NCBI RefSeq assembly: GCF_000621845.1
Contig: NZ_KK211357.1
Location: forward strand, 9,304 to 68,874
Source: Ruminococcus flavefaciens MA2007
GTDB taxonomy: Bacteria; Bacillota; Clostridia; Oscillospirales; Ruminococcaceae
DNA length: 59,571 nucleotides
Direction: 5' to 3'
This document shows, piece by piece, positions 42,437 through 51,196 of this stretch. The translations under genes and the position numbers were made by a program. Under the pieces are notes generated by a model. The model was not told the DNA's origin. It made no database searches and was given only the letters and a program-made list of their open reading frames with translations. The stretch's first letter is position 1. Each line of letters opens with the position of its first letter.

Positions 42437-43345
42437 TTATTCTGAACATAATATTCTGGATACGATGATATCGTATTCCTTACGGCTCTTTTTTAACAGG
42501 GCATAATCATGGGCTCCACCTTTTTTCTCATAATAAGAGAACGGGTGGCGCTCTTTTTTCATTTTTGCGGCAAACCGCCTTGCAGGAATATTCATTATGT
42601 CATGAGTTCCCGAAAACATGGTGATATGAGGAAGTCCCTCTATGCTGCCCTTTGTGGCGTCGGCTCTGTAGTTGTTCACATCAAGGTCGCCCAGCCAAAG
42701 CTCGCTTACCTTTTCCACAGGGAAATGACCTATGATACAGTCCTGCTGCCTGATGTGATCGGCTCTTTTCTGCTCTTTCTCGGTCATTTTTCCTATTATG
42801 AAGCCGGGAGAGATAAGGACTATCTCATTGGCAGCGGGAAGTCCCCTTCCTATTGCCAGCATAGACAGCGACAGGGACAGAGTTCCTCCTGCGGAGTCGC
42901 CTATAATGGTTATATCCTCGGGACGGCTGTTTTTCATGAGCTCACTGTAGACCTCCATGAGCATAATGTGGCATTCCTTTGCGTTGCTCTCGGGAACCAT
43001 GGGATACTGCGGAAATATTATCTCGCAGCCCGTATCTCTTGCAAGACGCTGACAAAGTCTCCAGTGCAGGGGCAAAGCTTCAAGGAAAAATCCGCCGCCG
43101 TGGATAAACAGCACCTTTTTATTGCTTCTGTTGTGCCTGTCACGGGCAACGTAATATATCCCGTTCTTGACACGGCGCTTTTTTACTTTCATTTCACGTC
43201 TTATTCTTTTTGACGGAGCGGAGTCCTGCGGCAGCTTTTTCTTCAGCTCTGCAAGTCCCTCACCGAATTCGGGATTGTCAAGCCTGCTGAGCTTCGTAAA
43301 ATCTCTCATAGAAAAACGTATAAGCTTCTTTAAAATGATATTCAT
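42437..43345 (-). CDS. HSL-family alpha/beta hydrolase (acetyl-esterase-like)
   Basis: A 302-residue cytosolic esterase of the hormone-sensitive-lipase group. Marks: oxyanion HGGGF (VLFIHGGGFFLEAL), nucleophile GDSAGG (TIIGDSAGGTLSLSL), acid region FSGTHDIMNIPA and catalytic His in GGAHDYALL. No signal peptide. It may remove acetyl groups from short xylo-oligosaccharides taken up by the cell, which would fit the nearby esterase; the substrate is inferred. Confidence 0.9.
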   Translation of the reverse strand: MNIILKKLIRFSMRDFTKLSRLDNPEFGEGLAELKKKLPQDSAPSKRIRREMKVKKRRVKNGIYYVARDRHNRSNKKVLFIHGGGFFLEALPLHWRLCQRLARDTGCEIIFPQYPMVPESNAKECHIMLMEVYSELMKNSRPEDITIIGDSAGGTLSLSLSMLAIGRGLPAANEIVLISPGFIIGKMTEKEQKRADHIRQQDCIIGHFPVEKVSELWLGDLDVNNYRADATKGSIEGLPHITMFSGTHDIMNIPARRFAAKMKKERHPFSYYEKKGGAHDYALLKKSRKEYDIIVSRILCSE

Positions 43346-43424
43346 TGTCGTATTCCTCGGTAATTACAGCATTTATAGCGAAATATAAAAGACTTTTTTT
43401 ATTATAGCATAAAAGCGCTAAAAG

Positions 43425-43784
43425 AGCAAGCTCCGCATTAACCGTAGTACTTATATAGAAGTTTTATGCTTATTATTGAGAGAACCCCTTTTGAAAAAGG
43501 GGCACCTCTGACGGAGGACGTCCCCTCTGTCACTGCGTGACATCTCCCCGCACTGCGGGGAGTCACTCTCAAACTCTCTCCCTAAAACTTTCGTTTTGTT
43601 TTTTCTCAGATAGGGCGCACCTGCATTTTTACAGGATTTTTTCATTTATGGAGCGCCCTATCTGAGGAAAAACCAGATAAAAGTCTTTGGAAAGGGGTAT
43701 GGGGAAGAACCTTTCTTCAGAAAGGTTTCCCCCATAATTAACTATAAGCTTCTATATGAGTATTACGGTTACGCGGAGCCTGCT
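43425..43784 (+). repeat. Terminator-nested repeat, copy 5 (plus orientation), with internal insertion
   Basis: The core of about 336 bp is the same element as copies 1 and 2, enlarged by about 62 bp in the first hairpin. The outer arms AGCAAGCTCCGC (43425-43436) and GCGGAGCCTGCT (43773-43784) pair in 11 of 12 positions and lie 6 bp from the stop of the serpin gene. Confidence 0.88.
43504..43565 (+). repeat. Nested cassette of three small hairpins
   Basis: About 62 bp replace three bases found in the other copies. It holds CCTCTGACGGAGG (43505-43517), GTCACTGCGTGAC (43529-43541) and TCCCCGCACTGCGGGGA (43545-43561). It looks like a second, smaller repeat inserted in the first. Confidence 0.75.
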
Positions 43785-43790
43785 TAGTTA

Positions 43791-45851
43791 TTATTTGCCA
43801 AGCTCTGTAGCAGCGCCTACAAACAGCGGAATATTGTTCTTATCCACTATCATGTATACAAATGGCTTATCGAGCCTGATATTTACGGTCTTCACCTGTG
43901 GAGTCATACCGCCTGCGTTGCCAAAGGTTACAGTAACTGCTACTGCCTTTGTGCCCTCTTTGCTGACCTCTATCTTGGTCTTGTGGATAACATCACCGAT
44001 ATATATAGGATCAGAACCCGGAACAGTACAGTCGCAGAGCCTTGAGAAATCTGCTTTTTTATAATCAAAAGCGTCCTTCATGCCCAGTGCTTTGAGAGTA
44101 TCGGGCAGACTTGCTGAATAGTCGTATTCAAACTCGGGTATCATTACATGAAGGTCGAGAGGAACTTCATCGGACTCATAGGGCTTTGTGAGAGCTTCTG
44201 AAAGCTTCTCGGCGTCAAGGTCCTTCACGTACTGGATTATATCCTTGTCTCTCGGCATTATGCCAAGGAAGTAATAATCGCCGTTCAGGTAAGGCTTCTT
44301 GAAAGCGTCTGCGTCCTCAAGCTCATAATAGAGGTATTCCTTACTCTTCATTTCCTTGATACTGTGGGTATTGCCGTCGAGGTCGGTGAATTTTCCGTCG
44401 TTGGTCTTTTCGTACTTCTTATCCCACTCCATATCAAAGTAAAGGGTATTGATAAGAGCTATGCGGGTAAGGTCGTTAAAATCGCTTTTGCGCACGGCAG
44501 TAGGTATCATTCCGTTTGTGTTCTTGTTCACCCAGCTGTTGATATCGCTTACGGTTCCGTCATCAAAGTTGGTCTTGTATATCTCAGCGCCGTAATACTT
44601 CTTATCGGTCTCAAGGAAACTGTCAAGGGGCTTGAAGTATTCAGCGTCCTTGCACCAGAGCGAGTTGGCAATATTGAGGTGTTTGCCATCCTCATCGGGA
44701 GTCCTGCTGAGGAAATATGACATATACTCGTTGATATCGTCTAATGAGAGCTTTGAACCGCCGAGGACTTCTTCCATTTCCTTTAATGTGTTATTGTCGG
44801 CACCGTTTGCCATCATGGAAAGCGAAGATGATATCGAGAACGGCGAAACAAGTACGTTCTTTTCCTTTTTCTTGGGATCAAAGCACTGCTTCAGCAGGTC
44901 AACGCCGAACTTCATCTGAGCCTCTGCAAATTTCTCATCTGCTTCCTTGCCCTCAGAGCGCTGAACGTCGATGTTGTCGTCGAGGCGGATACTGCCTATT
45001 TCCGTAACGCCGTTGAATTCAGTCACTTTTCCGAGGATAAAGTCAGTTATCTGCTGAAAATCTTCCTCGTCTATTCTGTTATCCTTGTTGATATCGGCAT
45101 TGAGGAACTGGTCTCTTGTAAGCTCCCTGCCGAGACAGCCGTTTATGTATTTGCCGTATTCAAGTCTGTCAAAGGAATCAACTACCTCGTCGCCGTTGAT
45201 ATCTCCGTAGTAGTTGAAATTATGGCGCTTGACTGAAATGAGCTTATCGGCGCGGAGAGAATAATACTTCGTATTGTAGCCGCCAAAGGCGCTCCAGTCG
45301 CTCCATGTACCATCATCATAAGTACTTGTGTAGCCCGGATCACAGTCATCAAAGGGATCAAAGCCAAGGTCGGGATTTATGGGAGGACCTAACTCAAGTT
45401 CTCCTTTGAATAACAGCCCCATTTCTTCAGGTGTGAGTTCTTCAAAAGAGGGACCTTTTTCAGTGTTCAGGAAGTCATAGAACACCTTTGATTCAAAGGT
45501 GATATCGTAGCTTTCGCCGCTTTTGAGCTTTTCAAGCAGTTTAAGATTATTTTCATCTGTATCGTATATGTTGAGCTCGTCGCCGACTCCTTCGAGATGA
45601 GTTCTTTCGCTGTTCTGGATAGTGATACATGGAGTACCGTTATAAACGTCGGAATGGTCATAGGTGAAGCCCGAAAGAGTATACACATACAATTTGTCAT
45701 CGGTGTTGTAGTTGATAGTTCCGTATGCGTTGATAGTTTCGGCAGAAGCTTTCATTGGAGCAATAAAGCCGCTGTCGGGAAAAGCTTCCAATGCAAGAAG
45801 CATTCCGAGAGAACCTGCAATAAGCTTCGAAACCGTTCTGTTAAATTTCAT
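43791..45851 (-). CDS. Dockerin-serpin protease inhibitor
   Basis: 686 residues from the ATG at 45851 with AAAGGAG upstream. Signal peptide about 1-33, a beta-rich region (about 35-205) of unknown fold, a dockerin (about 214-275, GDINGDEVVDSFDRLEYGKY and ADINKDNRIDEEDFQQITDF) and a full serpin domain (about 308-686). The hinge KEGTKAVAVT has the small residues needed for loop insertion, so it is probably inhibitory. It would protect cellulosomal enzymes from proteases. The reactive loop is slightly longer than in antitrypsin, so P1 cannot be fixed by eye (Gly-Met region). Confidence 0.93.
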   Translation of the reverse strand: MKFNRTVSKLIAGSLGMLLALEAFPDSGFIAPMKASAETINAYGTINYNTDDKLYVYTLSGFTYDHSDVYNGTPCITIQNSERTHLEGVGDELNIYDTDENNLKLLEKLKSGESYDITFESKVFYDFLNTEKGPSFEELTPEEMGLLFKGELELGPPINPDLGFDPFDDCDPGYTSTYDDGTWSDWSAFGGYNTKYYSLRADKLISVKRHNFNYYGDINGDEVVDSFDRLEYGKYINGCLGRELTRDQFLNADINKDNRIDEEDFQQITDFILGKVTEFNGVTEIGSIRLDDNIDVQRSEGKEADEKFAEAQMKFGVDLLKQCFDPKKKEKNVLVSPFSISSSLSMMANGADNNTLKEMEEVLGGSKLSLDDINEYMSYFLSRTPDEDGKHLNIANSLWCKDAEYFKPLDSFLETDKKYYGAEIYKTNFDDGTVSDINSWVNKNTNGMIPTAVRKSDFNDLTRIALINTLYFDMEWDKKYEKTNDGKFTDLDGNTHSIKEMKSKEYLYYELEDADAFKKPYLNGDYYFLGIMPRDKDIIQYVKDLDAEKLSEALTKPYESDEVPLDLHVMIPEFEYDYSASLPDTLKALGMKDAFDYKKADFSRLCDCTVPGSDPIYIGDVIHKTKIEVSKEGTKAVAVTVTFGNAGGMTPQVKTVNIRLDKPFVYMIVDKNNIPLFVGAATELGK

Positions 45852-46081
45852 TACAAAAGCTCCTTTCACTATGAAATAGTATTTATGCTTCAAGTATAGC
45901 ATTGCAGTAATGAAAAGTCAATAAATCATGAACAATTATGTTCAATAATAACAAAAAGCCGCAATTTTTGCTTTAAACTCGGACTTTCGCAATTTTTGAG
46001 CATTATATCGTAAAGCCTGTCCGTCAAACATTCTCAGGTCTTTTCTCTCGTTTTTTTGCAGAAAAAGCATATTATAAAACC

Positions 46082-46105
46082 AATGCAGCCCAAATGGACT
46101 GCATT
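46082..46105 (-). terminator. Intrinsic terminator after the PgeF-like gene
   Basis: AATGCAGCCCA pairs imperfectly with TGGACTGCATT, 12 bp after the stop on the minus strand. Confidence 0.65.
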
Positions 46106-46117
46106 ACATTAATTCTA

Positions 46118-46852
46118 TCATTTAAGTATCAGATATGCCAGATCCTGTCTGCCGCGGTCACCGCGTCTGTAGGAGTGATAGGACTTATCATGGAAGGTAC
46201 ATTCATTTACAGCGGAGATTTTGTCTCGGAGTATGCCCTCGGCTTCTGCTTTAAGCTGTAAAGCTTTTGAAAGCGAAAGATACAGCCTTTTATTTCGGAC
46301 TTTGAATATTGCTTCAAGCTCTTTTTCAGAGAAAGCCTTAGCGTATTCAGTTCTGACTTCTTCTCCCATTTCATAGCAATCGGCGCATATATGCGGTCCG
46401 ATAATGAGCTGTATATCAGCAGGAGAAGCTCCCAGCTCTTTCATGGCTGCGATCCCGTTGTGAAGAAGTCCTCCTGCCGCTGACCTCCAGCCGCAGTGCA
46501 GAAGCCCTATAACTCCTTCGCTTCTTGCAATAAGATACACGGGTACGCAGTCGGCGGCGATAACGCTGAGAACTACGCCCTTTTCAGCAGTTACAAGTCC
46601 GTCGACTTTTTTCAGCTCGTTGTCCTTGATAACTCCCGAACCGCCGTGTTCAGCGGTGACTATTTTCACATTGTCGCCGCTTGCCTGATAGGGACGTATG
46701 AATCGGGAAAGGGGAATGTCCAGTCTGCGGCTGAGAGCGGTATAATCTTCGGTAGGCGGATCAAAGGGTTCGTTTCTCGTCCATATACCGTTATTTCCTG
46801 ATGTGAAGCCGCCCTGTGCAAGGCCGTCGTTGATTATTTCTATCGTCTTCAT
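46118..46852 (-). CDS. PgeF/YlmD/LACC1-like multicopper-oxidase-fold protein
   Basis: A 244-residue member of the YfiH/YlmD/LACC1 family, known for purine-nucleoside phosphorylase/deaminase activity and peptidoglycan editing. It has AADCVPVYL (Cys ligand), LLHCGWRSAAGGL (His ligand) and GPHICADCYEMG. The usual Q-x-H-G motif that gives the first zinc His reads YQASGDNV here, so that ligand seems to be Ser. It directly abuts the phosphatase gene upstream and is co-transcribed with it. Family is clear; activity is uncertain because of the missing His. Confidence 0.85.
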   Translation of the reverse strand: MKTIEIINDGLAQGGFTSGNNGIWTRNEPFDPPTEDYTALSRRLDIPLSRFIRPYQASGDNVKIVTAEHGGSGVIKDNELKKVDGLVTAEKGVVLSVIAADCVPVYLIARSEGVIGLLHCGWRSAAGGLLHNGIAAMKELGASPADIQLIIGPHICADCYEMGEEVRTEYAKAFSEKELEAIFKVRNKRLYLSLSKALQLKAEAEGILRDKISAVNECTFHDKSYHSYRRGDRGRQDLAYLILK

Positions 46853-47308
46853 TTAACGCTCCGCAAGACTGCTGAGAAGTCCCTTGCAGCCTTCCTCGAT
46901 ATCCGCATAGGCGGTGCCGAAATCACGGCTGTACCATGGATCGGAAACATCGTCGCCTCTGCCTGCAAAGGTGAGGAGCTTGTAAACTTTTCCGTCCCTG
47001 TCACTGCCGAAAATACGGTTCATATTGCGGATATTCGCAGTGTCCATGCCGATGAAGTAATCATATTTTTCATAGTCGGACTTCCTTAGCTGCACAGCGT
47101 ATTTTCCTGCGCAGCCTATGCCGTGCTTGGCAAGCTCCGAGCGCGCAGGGGGATAAACGGGATTGCCCAATTCTTCGGTGCTTGTAGCACTTGAAGCTAT
47201 ACAGAATCTTTCGCTGAGCCCTGCTTCCGAGACAAGCTTTTTCATTATGAATTCAGCCATTGGGGAACGGCAGATATTGCCGTGGCAAACGAACATGATT
47301 CTTATCAT
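46853..47308 (-). CDS. Low-molecular-weight protein tyrosine phosphatase
   Basis: A 151-residue cytosolic phosphatase. The active-site loop is CHGNICRSP at the N-terminus and the general acid Asp is in DPWYSRDFGTAY. Size is normal. It hydrolyses phosphotyrosine, and in encapsulated bacteria such enzymes often reverse BY-kinases; a BY-kinase domain is present in this window at 23222-24754, but the genes are far apart. It forms an operon with the PgeF-like gene with no gap. Confidence 0.93.
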   Translation of the reverse strand: MIRIMFVCHGNICRSPMAEFIMKKLVSEAGLSERFCIASSATSTEELGNPVYPPARSELAKHGIGCAGKYAVQLRKSDYEKYDYFIGMDTANIRNMNRIFGSDRDGKVYKLLTFAGRGDDVSDPWYSRDFGTAYADIEEGCKGLLSSLAER

Positions 47309-47359
47309 TTACTATAACTCCTTTTGTATGTAAAAATCAGCAGCCTTTTATCGTTATTG

Positions 47360-49909
47360 TTAAGAACCGATTATTAGCAGTCTGCGCATAAGGCAAAGGT
47401 CAAAGGAGTCTATCCTGCCGTCCTGACAGAGGTCTCCTTTCTGCCAGTCGGCAAGCTCGCCGATACCGAGAACGAACTTCTGCAAAGCCACGAGGTCTGC
47501 CACTGAGAGCTGACCGTCGCCGTTGACGTCGCCTTTTACATCGGCTTTTCCGACTATCTCGCCCTTAGTCAGAGCAGTCTTGTATATTCTGATATTGTCG
47601 ATACTGCCCTTGAAATAGCTGTCGTCGGAATAGTAGGACTTTCCGATATAGCAGCTTGTTCCCGAGCCCATATCAGCCACCTGACCGTGAGTTTCGGTGG
47701 TGTGGAGAGTCTCACTGCCGTCGATGTAGAGCTTTGTATCAGCACCATTCACCACAAGGGTATAATTATGCCACTGTGAACCGTCAAGGTCGCATACAAG
47801 CTCGGTCTCGTCCCGCCATGAATCGGTAGTTGCAGCAAATCTGAAAAGCTCCTTTGCAACGCGGAAGAACACATACTTCTCGTCATTCTTTCCTGCGGCA
47901 AAGGTGAAGAAATTGCCCTCTGACTCCGACTTTATATCCATGCTGACAGTATAGTCACGAAGCCCGTCAAGCATACCCGTGGGAAACTCTCCGTATGTAT
48001 CATCGCTGCCGTCAAGATAAATCACCTTGCCCTTTTCGCTGTCCTGCTTCACGGAAGCTCCGCCGTTAAGGCTGAGATTTCCCGTACCATCCTCAAAGTC
48101 GATATCCACATAGGGCTTGGGCTTATCCGCCGAGCTCACAGGAGTTCCGAATACCTTGAACTCATAGACTGTAGGCGTATACCAGTTATTGTTTGGATTG
48201 TTCTGGAGCGTTGCATTCTGCACATTAAGTCGTACATACCTTGCCTTGCCCGACAGCATATCGCTGTTGAAGCCGTAGGTCTTGCTTACTGTCTCGCTGC
48301 TCTTGTCGGTATGGTCAAGGAGCTTCGTCCAGTTGACGCCGTCAAGACTTCCCTCAACGGTGTAGGTGTAGTAGCCCTCCGAGCCCTTGCATATGTACCA
48401 CGAGGTCTGAACATTTGCAAGGTCGCATACCTTTTCAAGGTCAACCTGCAAGTAAAACGGCCATTTCTTGTAATCTCCTATCGCCGCAAAACAGCTCTGA
48501 TATGAACCGTCAACAGCTTTTGCAGGAGCATTTCCGCTTTTTGCCGCCAGTGATGACGAGACAGGTCTGTCCTGCGAGAGAAGCTGTCCCTGCTGAACAG
48601 GGAAGAGGTCGCCTGTAGAGGTATTGTACTTGAAATACGGATAGTAGTCGTAGAACGCGAAGCCCTTGTCAAAATACAGCGGACACAGGGTAGTTCCGCT
48701 GGTGGAAGAAGCTCTCAGCCAGCGGTATGCGTGCATGAGGTAGTTCTTGTCCTGCATATTCACTATCCAGCCCGACTGTGAGGAGAATGTAGAGGTGTTA
48801 CCTATACTGCGGAGTTCGCTCCACTTGCCTGCGATATCCTTTGTAACGCTGTAGGCGCCGCTGCTGGGGTACCAGCCAGCCGCCTGCGAGGTGAACAGGA
48901 AGTAGTAGCCGTCCTTTTTGACAAGGTTCGGGAACTCGCGGTACTGGTCCTCGAAAAGTGTAGTCACTACCTCGGTAACATCGCTGTAGTCGTCGTTCAT
49001 GCGGAAGATGTACATGGTAGCGTTAGCGCCCTGCCCCTCTTTGTTTGCAGCCGCAATAAGGTAGCCTGTGCTGTCGTCATCAAAGAATATCGCCATGTCA
49101 CGAACCTGTATGCCGAGTGGATTATACACATGATGCACCGTGAACTGTCCTCCCGGAGTTCCCGTGATAACGAGAGCCTTTCCGTCGCTGTAGCCGCTGG
49201 GCTTTTCCCAGTGCGCCCACACGACCACCTTGTTTTTCTCGGGTATATAGTCGATATGGACCGACTCTATCTTACAGCTTGCAAGAGCGGAGTTCTGTGT
49301 GCTGTCAGCCACGTTTTTCTCGTTCCCGAAGTGTCTGCCGTCGCTCGAAGTTGTCTCCGCAAGGTAAATATCATCCTTGCCGCTATGCTTTTTCAGGGAG
49401 TAGCTGTAGTATGTATTTCCGACCTTGTAGCCGCTTGTTTCATAGACAAGATTGCTGCCCTTCTGGTTGTCGTAGGTACTCAGACCTGACGGCAGAGCGC
49501 AGGGCGTAAGGGACTTCACCGATGAGAAAAGCTCCTTTCCCTTTGAGGTGACCTTGAGCTGATAATAGTAGGTCGTTCCCGAAGCCATATCGTCGTCCTC
49601 ATAGGAATTGCCGCTGCCCTGATATACAGGCTCGAAGCCGTTATCGGGCGATGTTGAGCGGTAGAGCGTATAGCTGTCCGCTGAGAGCGTTGTCGCCCAC
49701 TGTAGAGCGGCATGGTCTGCTTTTTTTCCGTCGGCAATGCAGAAGAGATTTCCCACAAGTCCTATATCGTCAGACACTGTCACGGAAGCAGCTTCTGCGC
49801 AGTTATCCACGTTCACTTTAAAACTGCCGATAGTAAGAAGCATTGCCGCACTACACACAACAGCGGCAGAACGCTTCAGAAAACTCATTATGCTGACTGT
49901 CTTTTCCAT
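47360..49909 (-). CDS. Cellulosomal GH43-like / CBM32 / LamG / dockerin protein
   Basis: 849 residues from the ATG at 49909 with AAAGGAG upstream. Signal peptide about 1-42, an FN3-like segment (about 55-130), a five-bladed-propeller region of the GH43_24-like kind (about 135-450, with QYREFPNLVKKDGYYFLFTS and GWYPSSG, whose Glu fits the general acid), an F5/8-type (CBM32-like) domain (about 460-590), a LamG/ConA-like domain (about 600-775) and a C-terminal dockerin (GDVNGDGQLSVADLVALQKF and GDLCQDGRIDSFDLCLMRR). It probably acts on galactan side chains outside the cell; the substrate is inferred. Confidence 0.85.
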   Translation of the reverse strand: MEKTVSIMSFLKRSAAVVCSAAMLLTIGSFKVNVDNCAEAASVTVSDDIGLVGNLFCIADGKKADHAALQWATTLSADSYTLYRSTSPDNGFEPVYQGSGNSYEDDDMASGTTYYYQLKVTSKGKELFSSVKSLTPCALPSGLSTYDNQKGSNLVYETSGYKVGNTYYSYSLKKHSGKDDIYLAETTSSDGRHFGNEKNVADSTQNSALASCKIESVHIDYIPEKNKVVVWAHWEKPSGYSDGKALVITGTPGGQFTVHHVYNPLGIQVRDMAIFFDDDSTGYLIAAANKEGQGANATMYIFRMNDDYSDVTEVVTTLFEDQYREFPNLVKKDGYYFLFTSQAAGWYPSSGAYSVTKDIAGKWSELRSIGNTSTFSSQSGWIVNMQDKNYLMHAYRWLRASSTSGTTLCPLYFDKGFAFYDYYPYFKYNTSTGDLFPVQQGQLLSQDRPVSSSLAAKSGNAPAKAVDGSYQSCFAAIGDYKKWPFYLQVDLEKVCDLANVQTSWYICKGSEGYYTYTVEGSLDGVNWTKLLDHTDKSSETVSKTYGFNSDMLSGKARYVRLNVQNATLQNNPNNNWYTPTVYEFKVFGTPVSSADKPKPYVDIDFEDGTGNLSLNGGASVKQDSEKGKVIYLDGSDDTYGEFPTGMLDGLRDYTVSMDIKSESEGNFFTFAAGKNDEKYVFFRVAKELFRFAATTDSWRDETELVCDLDGSQWHNYTLVVNGADTKLYIDGSETLHTTETHGQVADMGSGTSCYIGKSYYSDDSYFKGSIDNIRIYKTALTKGEIVGKADVKGDVNGDGQLSVADLVALQKFVLGIGELADWQKGDLCQDGRIDSFDLCLMRRLLIIGS

Positions 49910-50113
49910 AGTTTCACTCCTTTTTTCTTTTTTGACTGTCAAGCATATTATATCATGATGAGTCTGAGATTGCAATATAAAAAGCTCATTTTTGATATGC
50001 CTGAAATAGTATTGACACAGAAATAAAATTATGATAATCTTTAATTAAAGAAACAGACAGGAGCACAGCATTCAGAACATTTCAGAATTGTAATATACGG
50101 TAATATTAAAAGA

Positions 50114-50142
50114 CCGACACTAATGCGATAATATGTTATACT
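50114..50142 (+). promoter_or_regulatory. Candidate promoter of the DUF4003 gene
   Basis: CCGACA (50114-50119), 17 bp, TATACT (50137-50142), 47 nt before the ATG. A second candidate is TTGACA (50012-50017) with TAATCT (50035-50040). The rest of 49910-50188 shows nothing else. Confidence 0.5.
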
Positions 50143-50188
50143 ATGTTTACAGAAGCAAAAAACTACTTCACCAAAAGGAGAAATCACT

Positions 50189-51166
50189 ATGAATAACAAT
50201 ACAGAACAGATCACAATGGACTTTATCACAAACAGAGATACTATTAAAAAGGTTATGAAGCTTGAAAGCTCATATATATACCCTGTGGCAGCAAATGTAT
50301 TCTGTGCGGCAGGCGTCAGGGCAGATGAAAACAAGCTCCGCCAATGCAGGGATATCATCAAGAAAAATGCAGGCTTTGCGTCGTATCTTAAAGGAACTAT
50401 TCTCCCCGTATTTACAGCCAAGCTCGCTGTGACCGACGCTCCCGAGGCTCAGTTTGCAAAGGTAATGGATATGTACGCTATCCTTAAAAAGCACTTCAGC
50501 AGGTCGGAATACCTTGCTTTTCTTGCAACTCTCCTTGCCGAGAAAGCTACAGCAGAAGAAGCTGAGTACATAGCTGCAAGAGGTCGTGCCCTTTATAATA
50601 TGATGAAAAAGGAGCACCCCATACTCACTTCAAGCGAGGACAACATAATGGCAGGCTTCATGGCTTTTTCGGAAAAGAACGACCAGCAGCTTATGGCTGA
50701 AGCCGAGAAGTGCTTTGAGCTTCTCAGAAGGAAGTTCTCGGACAAGAACGCTGTTCAGACAGTATCGCATATTCTCGCCATGACAGGCGGAGCTCCCGAG
50801 GAAAAAGCGGGCAGGCTTTTCAGAATGTTCGATATGTTGGCGGCAGCAGGACATAAGTACGGCAAGCACTATGAGCTTTCAACTCTTGCAGCAATTTCCG
50901 TTATTGAAGCCGACGAAAAAGTGCTTGTTGATACTGTTATAGATATAGATAACAGGCTCAGCGGTCAGAAGGGCTACGGAGCATTAAGTCTCGATAAGAA
51001 AACAAGGCTCATGCACGCAGCTATGCTTACGGCTGACCTTTACGAAGGCACCGACAATGCTCAGGCGGCAGTATCCGCTTCTACACTTGCTATCATTGCA
51101 GCGCAGGAAGCCGCAGTAGTTGCTGCTATCGTAGCTGTGACAGCTGCAAACAATGCCAGCTGCTGA
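50189..51166 (+). CDS. DUF4003-family protein
   Basis: A 325-residue, mostly helical cytosolic protein that matches the DUF4003 pattern found in Firmicutes (conserved YPVAANVFCAAGVRADENKLRQC near the start, HPILTSSEDNIMAGFMAFS and GHKYGKHYELSTLAAISVI). The C-terminus is Ala-rich and ends in a hydrophobic stretch (AAQEAAVVAAIVAVTAAN). Role unknown. AAAGGAG precedes the ATG. Adenosine deaminase follows after 30 bp, so they probably form one transcript. Confidence 0.78.
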   Translation: MNNNTEQITMDFITNRDTIKKVMKLESSYIYPVAANVFCAAGVRADENKLRQCRDIIKKNAGFASYLKGTILPVFTAKLAVTDAPEAQFAKVMDMYAILKKHFSRSEYLAFLATLLAEKATAEEAEYIAARGRALYNMMKKEHPILTSSEDNIMAGFMAFSEKNDQQLMAEAEKCFELLRRKFSDKNAVQTVSHILAMTGGAPEEKAGRLFRMFDMLAAAGHKYGKHYELSTLAAISVIEADEKVLVDTVIDIDNRLSGQKGYGALSLDKKTRLMHAAMLTADLYEGTDNAQAAVSASTLAIIAAQEAAVVAAIVAVTAANNASC

Positions 51167-51196
51167 GCGTAATATCCGAATTGAAAGGAGTTTACT

